Part shown: piece after piece, positions 24,401 through 35,831 of the stretch
Position numbering within the stretch: position 1 is the stretch's first letter
How the letters are laid out: each line of letters opens with the position of its first letter
Translations under genes and position numbers: made by a program
Assembly (NCBI GenBank): GCA_914767715.1
Contig: OU612067.1
Location: 10,974,001-11,038,000 of the forward strand
Length of the DNA stretch: 64,000 nt
Source of the DNA: Membranipora membranacea
Lineage: Eukaryota; Bryozoa; Gymnolaemata; Cheilostomatida; Membraniporidae
Direction: 5' to 3'
The notes under the pieces: generated by a model
Told to the model about the DNA's origin: nothing
The model's database searches: none
Seen by the model: only the letters and a program-made list of their open reading frames with translations

Positions 24401-27400
24401 AAAAAGCTAACGGAAGGACGTTAATAATTACTATCTTTATAATTTTTTAACATAAGCAATATTATTATATTTTTGACATTTTAACATTATTGGAATTTTT
24501 AAAATACTTTCAGAAAACAAAGCTAAATAGAATTATTTAACCCCATTTGACAACCAGCTTGATTTTCCAAATCAGTTACTTTAAACAACACCAAGTTTCA
24601 GGATTCAAGAGTCATCATAAAATTGAACCTTGCGAATTCAAATCAGACACACAATAGGAGTTGCATTACCTTCGAATAATTAAGGATAACTCCAAATATA
24701 ATTCTACTGGTTGAACAGTTTTTAAATTACAAATTATACTCGAAATTTGAAGCGACCTAAAGCTACTCCTGGTCCTAAAGGGAAGTGGACTGAAGTCTAT
24801 AACAAACATTCAGTCATAAGGCCTGTGATTCTGATTAAACTGCCTAAGCTACCTAATTGGACTTCCAGGCACTATACAAAGATCAATTTTAGCGTTGAAA
24901 GTTAGTAATCCATAAAATACTTGAGACTGCAAGATATTTTGAAGTATAAAACTTATCTTCTAAATAGAAGCCTCCTCTTTTTAAAATAACCGCACGCTCA
25001 TAACCCAAAAAGGGTTATTTAATTGCTTTGTGGTGCATGAATATTATTTTCAACTCCACTCGAGTTACTGTTAGAACAACCAAGGAGTTTTCTGCAGTAT
25101 ATCGGCAGGAGCCACTCTTTGAAAGGCTAGGAGCCAACTTCTCCGATGTCCAAGAGGGGTCGGACTTATATACAATCCTAAGGGATTCTCTAAACCGGGA
25201 AGCCAGCTATTTTTCACTTTAGATTTTGTTAAGGTTAATTTGTTACATTTTTAATTTAACGTCCTACCGAAAATTCACACAGAACCTTAGGAAGTTGTAG
25301 TTATCTCCGTCGTCTCAAAAGAAATTTCAGAGAGAATACAACCTCAATTATAATCAGAACTAGACAGCTTACTCAATAAGTTACGTGTTGGAACCTTGAA
25401 TATTTTAAGCATTTCAGTATACGATTTTGGTATACTACTATTAATTCCGTTCCTCACAGTATTGACTTAATAAGACAACACAATCTGGATACAAAAGGAT
25501 TTGATAAAAAATTGGGTTCAAAAGTAACAGGCACCAGCAAAATGGGAGAGAGAGAAAATTGTAATATTATTACCTTTAGATAACATTTGCTTAAATGAGA
25601 TGGTAGCTCCATCAACTTCCGTACATTCCAGAATGCTGAACTGTGGGTTATCTTCTCCTGTCGACCTATATGATAAAATTAATCTCTTAGCCAGAGCAAG
25701 GAGTTAGAGACTAACTCCTTGGTAAGAGTAGCTGACTGGCAGCGCTGAAGTGTTACAATGAAGTGCGCTGGTGAAACATTGGTACATACCTGTGATTGGG
25801 CTTCAATGGAAAGCCAACAACAGAAATAATAGTGCACTGTTATATATATTCATTGATTAATATTGATCTAATATCTGACACGAAGTTATATACTGATGAA
25901 GTTTCTCCTCAAGTAGCCATATGGCCTACTGTGTATTCTGTCACTAATCCATAAATTCATATCAATGTACAATGCCATTGTGGACAATTACAGCACCTAT
26001 TTCATGAAACAAGCTGACTTTCCCTAGCCTGATTTGGTAATTAGCAGATTGGTTGAGGAGAAGGCAACTCTTTGAAGACTGAAGACCATGAGTTTACATG
26101 TAATTTGATAAAAGAAAATCTGTGGCTTGAAGAAACGTGTTACCCAAATCTGAATAAAGCATACTGAATGATTACTTAGAAATCACTTTACCCATTTCAG
26201 CATTCAACAACCAAAGAGCTCCCAAAGGCAGCTATGAGCTCACCTGCTTTGTGGCTGTTACGTGTAACAGGACCCAATCGTGAAAGGTAGCTGTTGGCCA
26301 GCTCTGTAGTTTCACCAGTTGAGCAGCCAACCCCTTCAACAACTTTTGCGCTCCATTTAACCTGGCAAGAGAGAGAATTTTCATAATTACCAGATCTAAC
26401 ACAATCTCATAAAGTATACGAAATTTAAACATAGTCCTGGCTCTATGCAGGTCAAAGGGGTGCCTGAACTACTGTTACTCTGTCCAAGGTAAAATACAGA
26501 GCGCTTTTGCTTCCGGTACTGAAATTTCGGAAGGGTGATCAAGTTGGTGTAAATCACACCAGAGCAAGTACCTGGCAGTTCCAGTTGTGTGATTTGGCAT
26601 GCATCACCGACAGCATAGGGGTGTGTCTACGTGCCACCGTACCATCCAGTTTCTCCAGCCAGGGCCAATATCTGCAAATCGTATCATGGGCGATATACTT
26701 GGCAGTCGGGAACTCTTTCTACAATAAACACAGGCAAAATAAATGGTGTACATGTACATTGTATATGTCAAGCACTCATAAAATCATCGCCGCCAATAAA
26801 ATAGGAAGCTCACTGGATGCTCTGAAGATTTACGTCCTGGGCTAATTACATATTGTTAAATATGTAAACAGCCCAGGATACTGACGACAATGAACTGCTT
26901 CAAAATATTGCCAAGATTTGAAACCTTCAAATGTTGGTGCTGATATTGTGCCCTTAACAGTGCAGATCACATGAATAGACACCCTTTTTTACAAAGGTGC
27001 ACATGAAATCAGTGCAAACTGAAAACGCCCCCGATGACATACTCAATATTTCTATGTTGATGTACCAAACAATAACCCATTAATTAACCTACCTGTAGAA
27101 TATAGGGGTATTGGAATATTTCTCCTCTCGTCATGTCCAGGGCTTTTAGGACAAACATGTGTCTACAGGTTGCAACCATCAAACCTGTTTCATCTTTATG
27201 ATGATGGCGACGTACAGGTGCAATGGTATTCGGAGCTTTGGATGTGGTACCTCCACAAGTGTCGGAAGTGTCGGTAACTTCCTACAACAGTATGCATGTT
27301 CAATAAAATATAAATAAATACGCGCCTCCCAGTATTTGGTATCATATTGCAAGTCTCAGTCTATTAAAGAGCACCATGGTAACCTTTTTAATAACCGGTT

Positions 27401-30400
27401 AAATAACACTGTTGAAACAATCATCATTCTTTTCTCAACCACTAAGGTTGTCTCCTCTTTATCACACAAACAATGGGCAAATAACCCTAACACATAAGCT
27501 GTCTAGATGGCGGTGGTGGAATGGGCTGTCATGCTGATGGGAGATTGAACGCAACTCTGAGTAGTTAGTAGCGGGCAGGCTAATTAGCGCCATCAACCCA
27601 GTCTTTTTTGGGATGGTGAGATGCTAGTTATTTTGCCTCAACATCTTTTGAAGAGGAGTTTAAGGGTTTTCAGAGGTGTATCTGCACCACATTGTCCATA
27701 AAAATCCCCACTCACAACAACATGGCATCATGCTGAAACCAATATTTTCAGAAACACTGTGTGATTAGCTTTCCAACAATATATAAAATGTCCAAATCGA
27801 TCGATGTTGGTATCATAACCTTATTTTGAGAGCCCTTAGGAAGTTGTAACTTATATAATAGTAGCCATTGAGGTGAGGTGAAAGTAGTTGACGTTACACC
27901 TCTCCCTTTAAGCGATTAATTGATGGACAAAGCTGAAAATTTGTCAATGGTTTACCCAGAGCACCCCGTAATCCACTTTTATAATCACTTAGTAATATAG
28001 GATCTGACAATAAAACGAAACTAAAACTAAGCTAGAATCCGAAAATATATGTTATGACACTACCTTGGCAGTTCTGTCAATATAACCTCATTAGATCAAA
28101 ATCAGTGAGTCATATTACCCAAGTACACCCAAAATCAGGGTGATCTGTTAGTTTATTACATTTATTTATATAAAGTTTGACCAATGATAAACAGGATATG
28201 TCGCACATCCCTACTTTGCCATCTTTGCATGTAGCAGTGCCCCAAATCCTCAAAAAACAGCATCAAATAAGTTGTGAATAGTTACCGGAGTGCTTCTCTC
28301 ATTTCTGAGGCTATCAACTTCAGCTTGAACTGATTCCTGGTCCATAATGAGTGGTCCCCTATGGCTATTCTCAGTGATTCTGTAAAATGATAAAGTGAAA
28401 TGTTATGACACACCAATCAAACAACTTGAGCTAGGAGCCCAGCCCTCCACGCCAAGCAAAGACCATATGATGAAGCACCAACCAGTAGTCAACATAATAT
28501 TGTCCGTAAATTCAGTCATAATTGAAAATTTATGTATTGAATAGAAAAGAATAGAGCCTGTTTTATGTATTGGTACAAAATAAATCTTGAGCTAATGACG
28601 TTATTTCACCAATTTTGTCATCCAAACCAAGATTTTCTATTTATGTTGCCTGAGTGAAAGTTTGGCAGAACAGTAACGCAAATGTAGCGAAATAATAATA
28701 AGCTCTCATCTAGTCTCATCAATGGGTAACTACAGCATACTAGTCAGTTTAAACTAGAATATTTTTGAACTATTGGCACAGAAAATAACCAACACTCATA
28801 CGCACCCTCCTGCTTTCTTGTAGCGATAAAGTTTAGCATTACCGTCGATGTGTATCACATGAGGGGTGTCACCACATGCAGGGCAGTCAAATATCTCCCG
28901 CTCATTGCACAAAATGTTGTACTCTAGTCGCTTCCATTCTCGTATCACAGAGTTGAAGACCTCCGGTCTCATATTAAAAGCCTAAAATGATTAATTCCAA
29001 TAAACGTTATTGAAACCATTATTTGACATATGATTCACAAAGATTCAAATTTTTGTGTCAGTGCAGACCAGTGCAAGGTCGCTGTATTTCATGTTCAGCA
29101 GTTTAAGAACAACTCTCACAGTGTCATTATATTTAGGGTGGGAAGATTAGACATTGACATCCACAGCTCATGTCACAAGAATTGATATAAATTCCACTCA
29201 CCAGGAATCTCTTTGTTGATATGAAGTTTAGAGAGTTAGTTACGCTGGCGTTGCTAAGGAGGGGGTTGAAGTTGCTCATGGTTGATATGAGATCCAAGAC
29301 TTCAAATTCAAGATATATATATTTATTCGGCGATATCGGAAAGACACCACAGCGGATCATGTCTACAGGCAGATCTTGTTTTCCACAGTCAAGGCAAACC
29401 ATACCAGTTAGCTGCCTTGTACCTGTAAAAAGAGAGTCAACATCAACACTGTGTCATAATATGGAACAGAACATCTTAGGCCAAAGTTCAGAGTAATTTA
29501 ACTTATCTATCTTCTTTGGTTCTCTTAAATGTAGTGCACACTGATTTGGCGGAGTGACGGTAGCAAATAAATGTTTTCAGTTAATTTGAGCTGGCAACTG
29601 TGAGTATTGCACTAGATAGAAGTTGGAGGTGGCTCAGAAGGTTAGAGCACCGGTCCTCCAGTATCTTCAACAGTCCACCGACTGACGGGGTCTGGTTGGC
29701 CCCCCATATATGCTCCGACCTGCCAGAGAACAACCCGGCACAGAAATTGCAGCCTAAGGCATCAAATATCTCGCTGCCCATGCTTCGAGTCGAGGCAAGT
29801 GATATGACCATCTGATCATCAAAATTTTTTAATCAACCATACCGACTCAACAATATACTGACAGTTCCAGTAGGCATAAACACCATGGTTGGTCTGTGGT
29901 AATGACAGACAACACTCTGAGCCATAAATACACTGACGTTTTGTGCTCAGACTCGAAAATTTGGTTCAAACTTTACCTTGACTAATGATATAAGCATCTT
30001 GGTCATAAAGCTCAATGTTGCTTGATGCACATCCGTCACATATCATATCTCGATGTTCCCATCTATCACCTATGACAAAATAAAGTTGTGCACATAAAAG
30101 CGTCAGGTAAAGAAAACTCTTAGAGGCTCACCATGCCAGCAAACGTTCCCAATAATGTTTTGCCTAGCCTCGGAAACAAATTTAAATTATAGAGTTGGCT
30201 CCATATAACTGAGGCAACAGCATTTGGGTAAAGATAGGTAAAGATAAGAATACTGGAGTAATCTACCTCTGTAATAAGGTTTGTCTTGCTATTATTGCCG
30301 AAGACAATTGAGCTGACAGTATGACAGCATGAATGAAACAGAAATGAAAGCAGCAAGCATAATATTATTGTTATGAGTAAGAGCAGGGGTACAATGTAGC

Positions 30401-32580
30401 CAAACCATTTCCATGATAATTTTTTGACAGCAGTGGGAAAAGCAACCACACACAATCCTTACCTAAGTCAGGACATTGCTCAATGGCTTTCCATCCTTTC
30501 TCAAATAAATTGGGTAGATCTTTTCTATGGTCATCCCACTCTGCCTCACTGCTCTCTATGAAAGTCGGCCTCCGTCTTTTTCTACTACCGTTAGGTTCTA
30601 AAAAGGAAGACAAGGAACTAAATACAAGCAAAATCAAAGTATTATTTGTCTTGTTTGTTACCAACTAGGCTTTAGAGGTCTAGATGTACTTCAATATATG
30701 GACATTTTTTGTATCAATGTTGACAAATAAAATGTTCATACTGCCAAAAGATGTGAGCTGCGGCTATTATGAAATACTGTCACATCTGTTCAGCTCTTTT
30801 GTAATTGTAAGATTTAAGATGAAGGAAACTCAAAATTGTTTACAAAGACTATCAAGCTTTCTAACCCTGATATAATCATGTATTGCCTATACTGATTGGA
30901 ACAATTGTTACAATGTACAATTGTGATGTTTAGCAGACAGTTGGAAATTTTAGCTAAATGCATTGGAATTCCATTCTATCACAATGTCTAATAGACTTTT
31001 TCTCTGGAAAAAATAGATGAACAATGACACATACCTCCAGGGATTAGTTGAGAGAAACATTCTGAAAAGTTGTCTGCTTGGGGTATGTAAGTTTCTGTGA
31101 AAAAAAAGAAGAAAAATTGATGAAACATAATATCATACAGATATCTTTCAACAGATGAAACCATGACCCAATTTGACAAATAATCATAAATAAAGATTGT
31201 ACACAAGGATTTTGTTAAACTGATATTTTAAACACTGATGTCTAGACCACCAGGTAATGTAAAAGAAAACAATGGGATATGTGTAATCAATATTATATTT
31301 ATCTATAGGGTGGAGAAGGAATGCTTTGTTTCAGAGTTGTCCTTCCATTTTGTATGCATGCACAATTCCTACCCTACATTTCCATGGGAAGTGAGAGACT
31401 CAACAGCCGTAGAGTAATTATCTATCGTTAAGGGTCCGATTAAATTAAAGTTATTCAATTTTGATTTGCTGGTGTGAAAACAAGTCAAAAACCAATCTGG
31501 TGTTGGTTTGTGGTACCGATGCCTTGATATGCTGGTTGCAAGGAACAATACACCCATATTTTGAAGCAAAGATACAAGATACAGGTAAGTATCTCAGTCT
31601 CTGCGCTGAATTTTTTGCTACGGATTCAACATCTCGTGATATGACATTAAAGGAAGCTATGGGCTTAAGTTTGTATAAATTTTCAACACTATACAATGAC
31701 AGAATTTGGAAGAATTTCTTTAAATGACTAACTATGGATTATGCTGAGACGCTTTAATTTACTATTCAAACATAATGATGGGTTGTTCATTCATTTAAAG
31801 TCCGACTTAGCATGTTGTGAGCACACGTGTAAAGTATGGCATACAGTTAACACCTACCTTGCACTCTTTCTGCATCAGCTGGTATGAGATCAGCCGGATT
31901 CCCTCCATTGCTGGATACCAAGGGCTCTAATCTTTCGGTGACAATGTCTGAAAAGATGACACAAAAATGTAGCCCACGAGTTTTTGTCTGCAGATATCAA
32001 TTGTCTGTTTGTTTTGTACTGTAAGCCCATTCAATAGACATGGAACAAGGTCGTATGCTTGTTGTATTGACTGGTACAATACATCACACTGTTATCAAAC
32101 AGAACCAAATGAAAACTCTGAATGTCACAAGTACCGGACGATTCGTCAAATGACATGATATGACATGATATTTTACATTGATAAAAATTATCCTTTTTCT
32201 GGTCAGTGATATCGTTAGTCACTGTACTCCGTAATTTGTGTTAATATTAGCTAAAAATCCAAAAACCTTTGCGATTAACTTTAACACAGGTAATTAAAGC
32301 GGCCAAACTATGACGTGCCAAACTATGTGTTATTGTGTTCCATTGATTGATACAATTGATTGACCCTGAAAGTCAGAGTCTCTCATTTAAATTTGACAAG
32401 TAATATTAATACCATCAAAGTCTTACCATCATGTAATGATTGTAAATGGTCAGGCTCCTGGGCAACATCAAATGCGTTACAAAATTCACCCAAAGGATCA
32501 GCATCAATTTCCATCCTCTTGGCTTCTCGTTCAGTTCTACATTCTTGCAGAAGAGCATCTAATGGGTCTTCACAATCCAT
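21480..32580 (-). CDS. KDZ-type transposase or derived gene, 16 exons, intact
   Basis: Minus-strand exons 32427-32580, 31858-31947, 31035-31094, 30463-30597, 29977-30069, 29202-29422, 28806-28981, 28286-28379, 27093-27281, 26572-26718, 26244-26361, 25574-25665, 23222-23336, 22838-22921, 22062-22148 and 21480-21829 have GT-AG borders, agree in phase and give 734 codons without a stop. Motifs in order: RKRRRP (107-112, possible nuclear signal); zinc knuckles CDGC (157-160) and CLDC (187-190); CPACG and HIDGN (284-299, Asp297); DETG and CRH (371-382); AHDTICRYW (Asp416); HAKSHNWNCQ; GETTE (Glu470, Glu473); coiled-coil exons 13-15; an acidic C-terminus. From memory this motif order is that of KDZ (Kyakuja-Dileera-Zisupton) transposases, with an RNase H-like core and a CxC zinc domain. 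Start: ATG just after an acceptor-like TTTTGTAG, so an untranslated upstream exon is likely. Either a live transposon or a host-adopted copy. Confidence 0.82.
23945..25560 (+). other. Content of the longest KDZ intron (23337-25573)
   Basis: This intron is several times longer than its neighbours and may carry an insertion. It holds a C13 tract (23945-23957), a TATATAAGG box (24060-24068), a CA repeat (about 24109-24135), a 31-bp AT-rich tandem repeat (about 24270-24385), and two short plus-strand frames (about 24752-24906 and 25028-25222) that match nothing I know. A promoter-like box followed by short frames would fit an old retroelement, but no terminal repeats were seen. Confidence 0.3.
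25697..25722. repeat. Hairpin-family member (second of three)
   Basis: CAAGGAGTTA-GAGAC-TAACTCCTTG, a perfect 10-bp stem with a 5-nt loop. The sequence after it (CCTTGGTAAGAGTAGCT..., GCTGAAGTG) resembles that after the hairpin at 34317, so they are copies of one short element. Confidence 0.6.
27471..27622 (+). mobile_element. SINE fragment (leader only), plus strand
   Basis: It matches the 5' leader of the SINE at 4400-4699 (AATAACCCTAACAC, GTAGCGGG, GGCTAATTAGCGCCATC, TTTTTTGGGATGGTGAGAT) and stops just where the tRNA-like part begins. It sits in an intron of the KDZ gene, in the opposite orientation to that gene. Confidence 0.7.
29620..29815 (+). mobile_element. Degenerate tRNA-like SINE candidate
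   Basis: TGGCTCAGAAGGTTAGAGCACC resembles a polymerase III A box and GCTTCGAGTCGAGG, about 130 bp later, a weak B box. The spacing is too long for a tRNA, so if real it is a SINE of another family or a decayed one. It lies in an intron of the KDZ gene. Confidence 0.35.
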
Positions 32581-34031
32581 CCTCTCCTACAAAATGGAAA
32601 CAAATACAACCTGACAGACCATCATCATTAAACAGAGATGGAAAAGCATATTATGACAGATAGAGAACAATGAGATTTAATAGTGGAGGCAAAAAGTTGG
32701 ATGGGACAATGAGTGACTCCCACCACACTAGAGAATCCGAGTTGGCTGCATAGATACTGGGTCATTGGGATAGTATTGCTGTCTTATTTAGCCTGGATAA
32801 TCAAAGAGTGTTATTCAATAGATTACCCCGTTAAAATAAAGTCCCAGAGTGATTTGAGTGAGATGGTTGCCTCCAGCTTATGGTAACAATTAAACAAACA
32901 ACTGAATTTGGGAATTGTCATCCTCTTTAATATCACCTAATTACCAACCCAGAGGTAGCTATTTCATTATATGCCATCCCTTTTGCTTCCATGCCCTCTA
33001 TTAGGCAAGCTAGATGAAAAGACAAGTAACTACACGACTCGGTGCAATTCAAGAGTTGAGGAATCGTTGTATATCTAATTTCCTAATACTAAGATGCCTA
33101 CGCCATTTGACTAGCCCTAACTCATGTGGGGTCTGTGAAGAAAAGAACACTGGAGAAGATATTTATCTCCTCACCATTACTATCTTTCTCTAGCCGGGAG
33201 AGGTGTAATAATTCTCAGATAGGCTGCATGAGGGTTTAGATTATAGGCATAGGTTCTAAAATTGTCCACTCACTCCCTGACAGTAGTATGTAACATCTGA
33301 TCAAACGGTTTGATTTGATTCGTCATAAATGATACGCTTTTTAAGGGAAGAATGGTATAGCTGATTGAAAGACCCACTGTTTTCTATCTAATCCTAGGTT
33401 GTTCGTTTTCCCACAGAGGCAAATAACAACTTATTCCCATGCTTGCAAAGAGATACGATTGCTCTTGGGCACAGTGCAATCCCTAGTGAAAGTCTCTCAT
33501 CATGAGAGAAAGCACTCGATCCAAGCAGTTGCTTTCTAGAGTGATTGAAGGCACCCCTTTTGTCTTAGGCTCTTGATTACACAATGTTAATTTGGGTTTT
33601 ATTTTGAGGGCAACAGAGTACTAGTTGGTTAGCCTGGTTTAAATGTATTTACTAAGTATAATAAGATCATCAATGAGACTCTTTGGAAAGACAAAGACAG
33701 AGCACAATTTGGGATCTCATCTTTTTTGGTTTACCAAAGACAAAAATACTAAATTTGGGGTTAGCATACACAGGAATACATACAAAGGCCTACAAATAAG
33801 TATTTATTATACAGGGTTAAGAAGGTCAATGAACAATGTTGTGAGAGTGACACTACTACTGAGTGAGTGGAAGTGTTTTACAAATACAATAATGATAATA
33901 AATAAAGGCAAGGAAGGGGTTTTTTCTCCTTGATATAGCCTAGGCCTACCAACTAAGAAAGCAATCAATTCAATGGCTGAGTGAATCAGTAAATGAGTTG
34001 AGTTAGATAGATGACACTCCATTTCATGGGC

Positions 34032-34069
34032 CCAATGAACTCCCTCTTCCTTCAGAGGGAGTTCATTGG
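34032..34069. repeat. Perfect 16-bp hairpin
   Basis: CCAATGAACTCCCTCT, a 6-nt loop (TCCTTC), then the exact complement. An outer pair ATGGGCCC/GGGCCCAT (about 34026 and 34080) makes a compound palindrome. It may be the core of a small foldback element. Confidence 0.7.
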
Positions 34070-34316
34070 ATTGATTGATGGGCCCATGTTAAAAGTGTTT
34101 ACCATAACTAACCATAATAATGAAGTTGTTATGAATATTTTCATTGTTTATTGACACACACTCCCCTTCTCTCGTGGAAAACAGAAGAGGAGAGTTCATA
34201 AGTAATGTAACAGAATGATGGTGGCAATCATGTACAGCCAAACCTATTAAATTTGATTACGTTTCTTCCTTACTACTAACTATCTATTAATTATCATCAT
34301 AGATAGATAGTAGTAG

Positions 34317-34340
34317 CAAGGAGTAAGTCTTTTACTCCTT
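34317..34340. repeat. Hairpin-family member (third of three)
   Basis: CAAGGAGTAA-GTCTT-TTACTCCTTG-like stem-loop. The downstream sequence (CCTTGGTAGTAGGTAGCT..., GACTGAAGT) is shared with the copy at 25697. Confidence 0.6.
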
Positions 34341-35429
34341 GGTAGTAGGTAGCTACAGCTAAGGACTGAAGTAGGTTAACCTCCTTAGTTGTAGGGACAC
34401 TTACTAACCTCTTTGGCTCCAAGAGTGTTGGCTACAATACTGGTGATTTGTGATATCTTATAAGTAGCCTATATTCTTTACTTCTTTTTTGCTGTACTCT
34501 GAAAATTTGTGCACTTAAAATTTTGTAACCATACCGGATACAGTATATATGGTGCATCCAGTTAACTCCCTGATATCACATGGCAATTTACTCCCTGATC
34601 CCACCAGAGAGACTTAAATCCCTGCTCACATAAGAAGTTTAGGACAATATTTAGTCAAAAGGTTTGGAAATAACTTGTTGCATTCATTTCCTAAGGGTCA
34701 AGAATGTTAAGCCACACCTTTACAATGAAAAAAGTGACTATACTGAACTAAAATGTTACTGGCACTATTATCACAAAACATTTTCTGAAAACTTCAAGTT
34801 GCATTCCCACAAGTAAAGAGGGTATAACTCCCAATTATCTAAACCTATCGGCCCAAAAGCAAACAAGGTAACCTATGAGGTAGAATAAAATTACTTTAAG
34901 TCTACAAATAGGGTAAACTGGACTGAAAGAAATAACTCAATTTGTAAACTTTAATTCCACCTCATGAGTAGAATTTTACGCAGTATGGGCTGGGCAAAAA
35001 GATAAATAAAACTAACAAAGATAACAAAAATAAAACTATGCCGATAAACTGAAAAAGTGTTGCAGTAGCCTTTACTAGGTATTTATAATAAGAGTGCTTC
35101 TCAATGTAGAGGGTAAAATATTGAAGTTTGATGCTTCGTTGCGATGGGTTAGGTTGTCTAATGGAGTAAGTAAGTGTGTGTCTCTTCTTGGAAAACAGCG
35201 TACGTAACGAAATTATCCTAGATGTATGGAGGGGATAAATATAGTGTATATATTATGTTTCGGTATATATTTGTAGACATTATAAAGAAATAAATTTTTT
35301 GCAGAGCTTGAAAATTGTGTAGTTCTATTCTAAAAGGTACTAGTCATAATGCATATATTTTCCAAAAATAATTACACCGGAAGACAATATTCTTTGAATG
35401 ATAGCTTGATTGCTTTCATTCACCATTAT

Positions 35430-35520
35430 CCAATATTATCGAGTTTGATCCAGTTTGCCCTGATCTCTCCCCTTCCAATGAGAAGCTGAACATTGGGGGG
35501 GGGGGGGGGGAGAGGAAGCT
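35430..35520. repeat. Foldback-family fragment with G16 tract
   Basis: GAGTTTGATCCAGTTTG followed by a pyrimidine-rich stretch and a run of 16 G at 35495-35510. The start matches the termini of the small foldback element at 5908-6030. Confidence 0.45.
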
Positions 35521-35811
35521 CTCACGAATGCTGAAAAACTTGGTCTGCAGCCAAAATAACACATTGGAGGGTCTGGCAGGAAAAATTTGTCTTCTCAGAT
35601 CTAAATGTACAGACAATTCCCTGAAGTTTGATGTGCTGATATTCCAAAAGGTATAAGTATTTATGGAGCTATCTACTTTCACCTATATATTTTTTTCTTA
35701 TATAGGTCAAGCTGGTGCTAGAAATTGTAATACTTGAAATGTTAATATGATTCTTAGGTTTTAAGGCTTTCTATAACAATATAGGATGTAGTCTGAGGCC
35801 CCCAGACTTTG

Positions 35812-35831
35812 CCCCCCCCCCCCCCCGGATG
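35812..35831 (+). repeat. Left 20-bp direct repeat (C15-GGATG)
   Basis: Fifteen C followed by GGATG, immediately outside the left terminal inverted repeat. It is identical in sequence and orientation to 38871-38890. Confidence 0.8.

Larger units (their letters stand above)
32581..35415. other. Intergenic, upstream of the KDZ gene
   Basis: The KDZ promoter and any 5' untranslated exon should lie at its left edge, but none can be assigned. No protein gene is recognised. Two hairpins within it are listed separately. Confidence 0.4.

Noticed and set aside
25028-25222. A 64-codon gene in the long KDZ intron
   Set aside because: No recognised domain or conserved neighbour; kept only as intron content.
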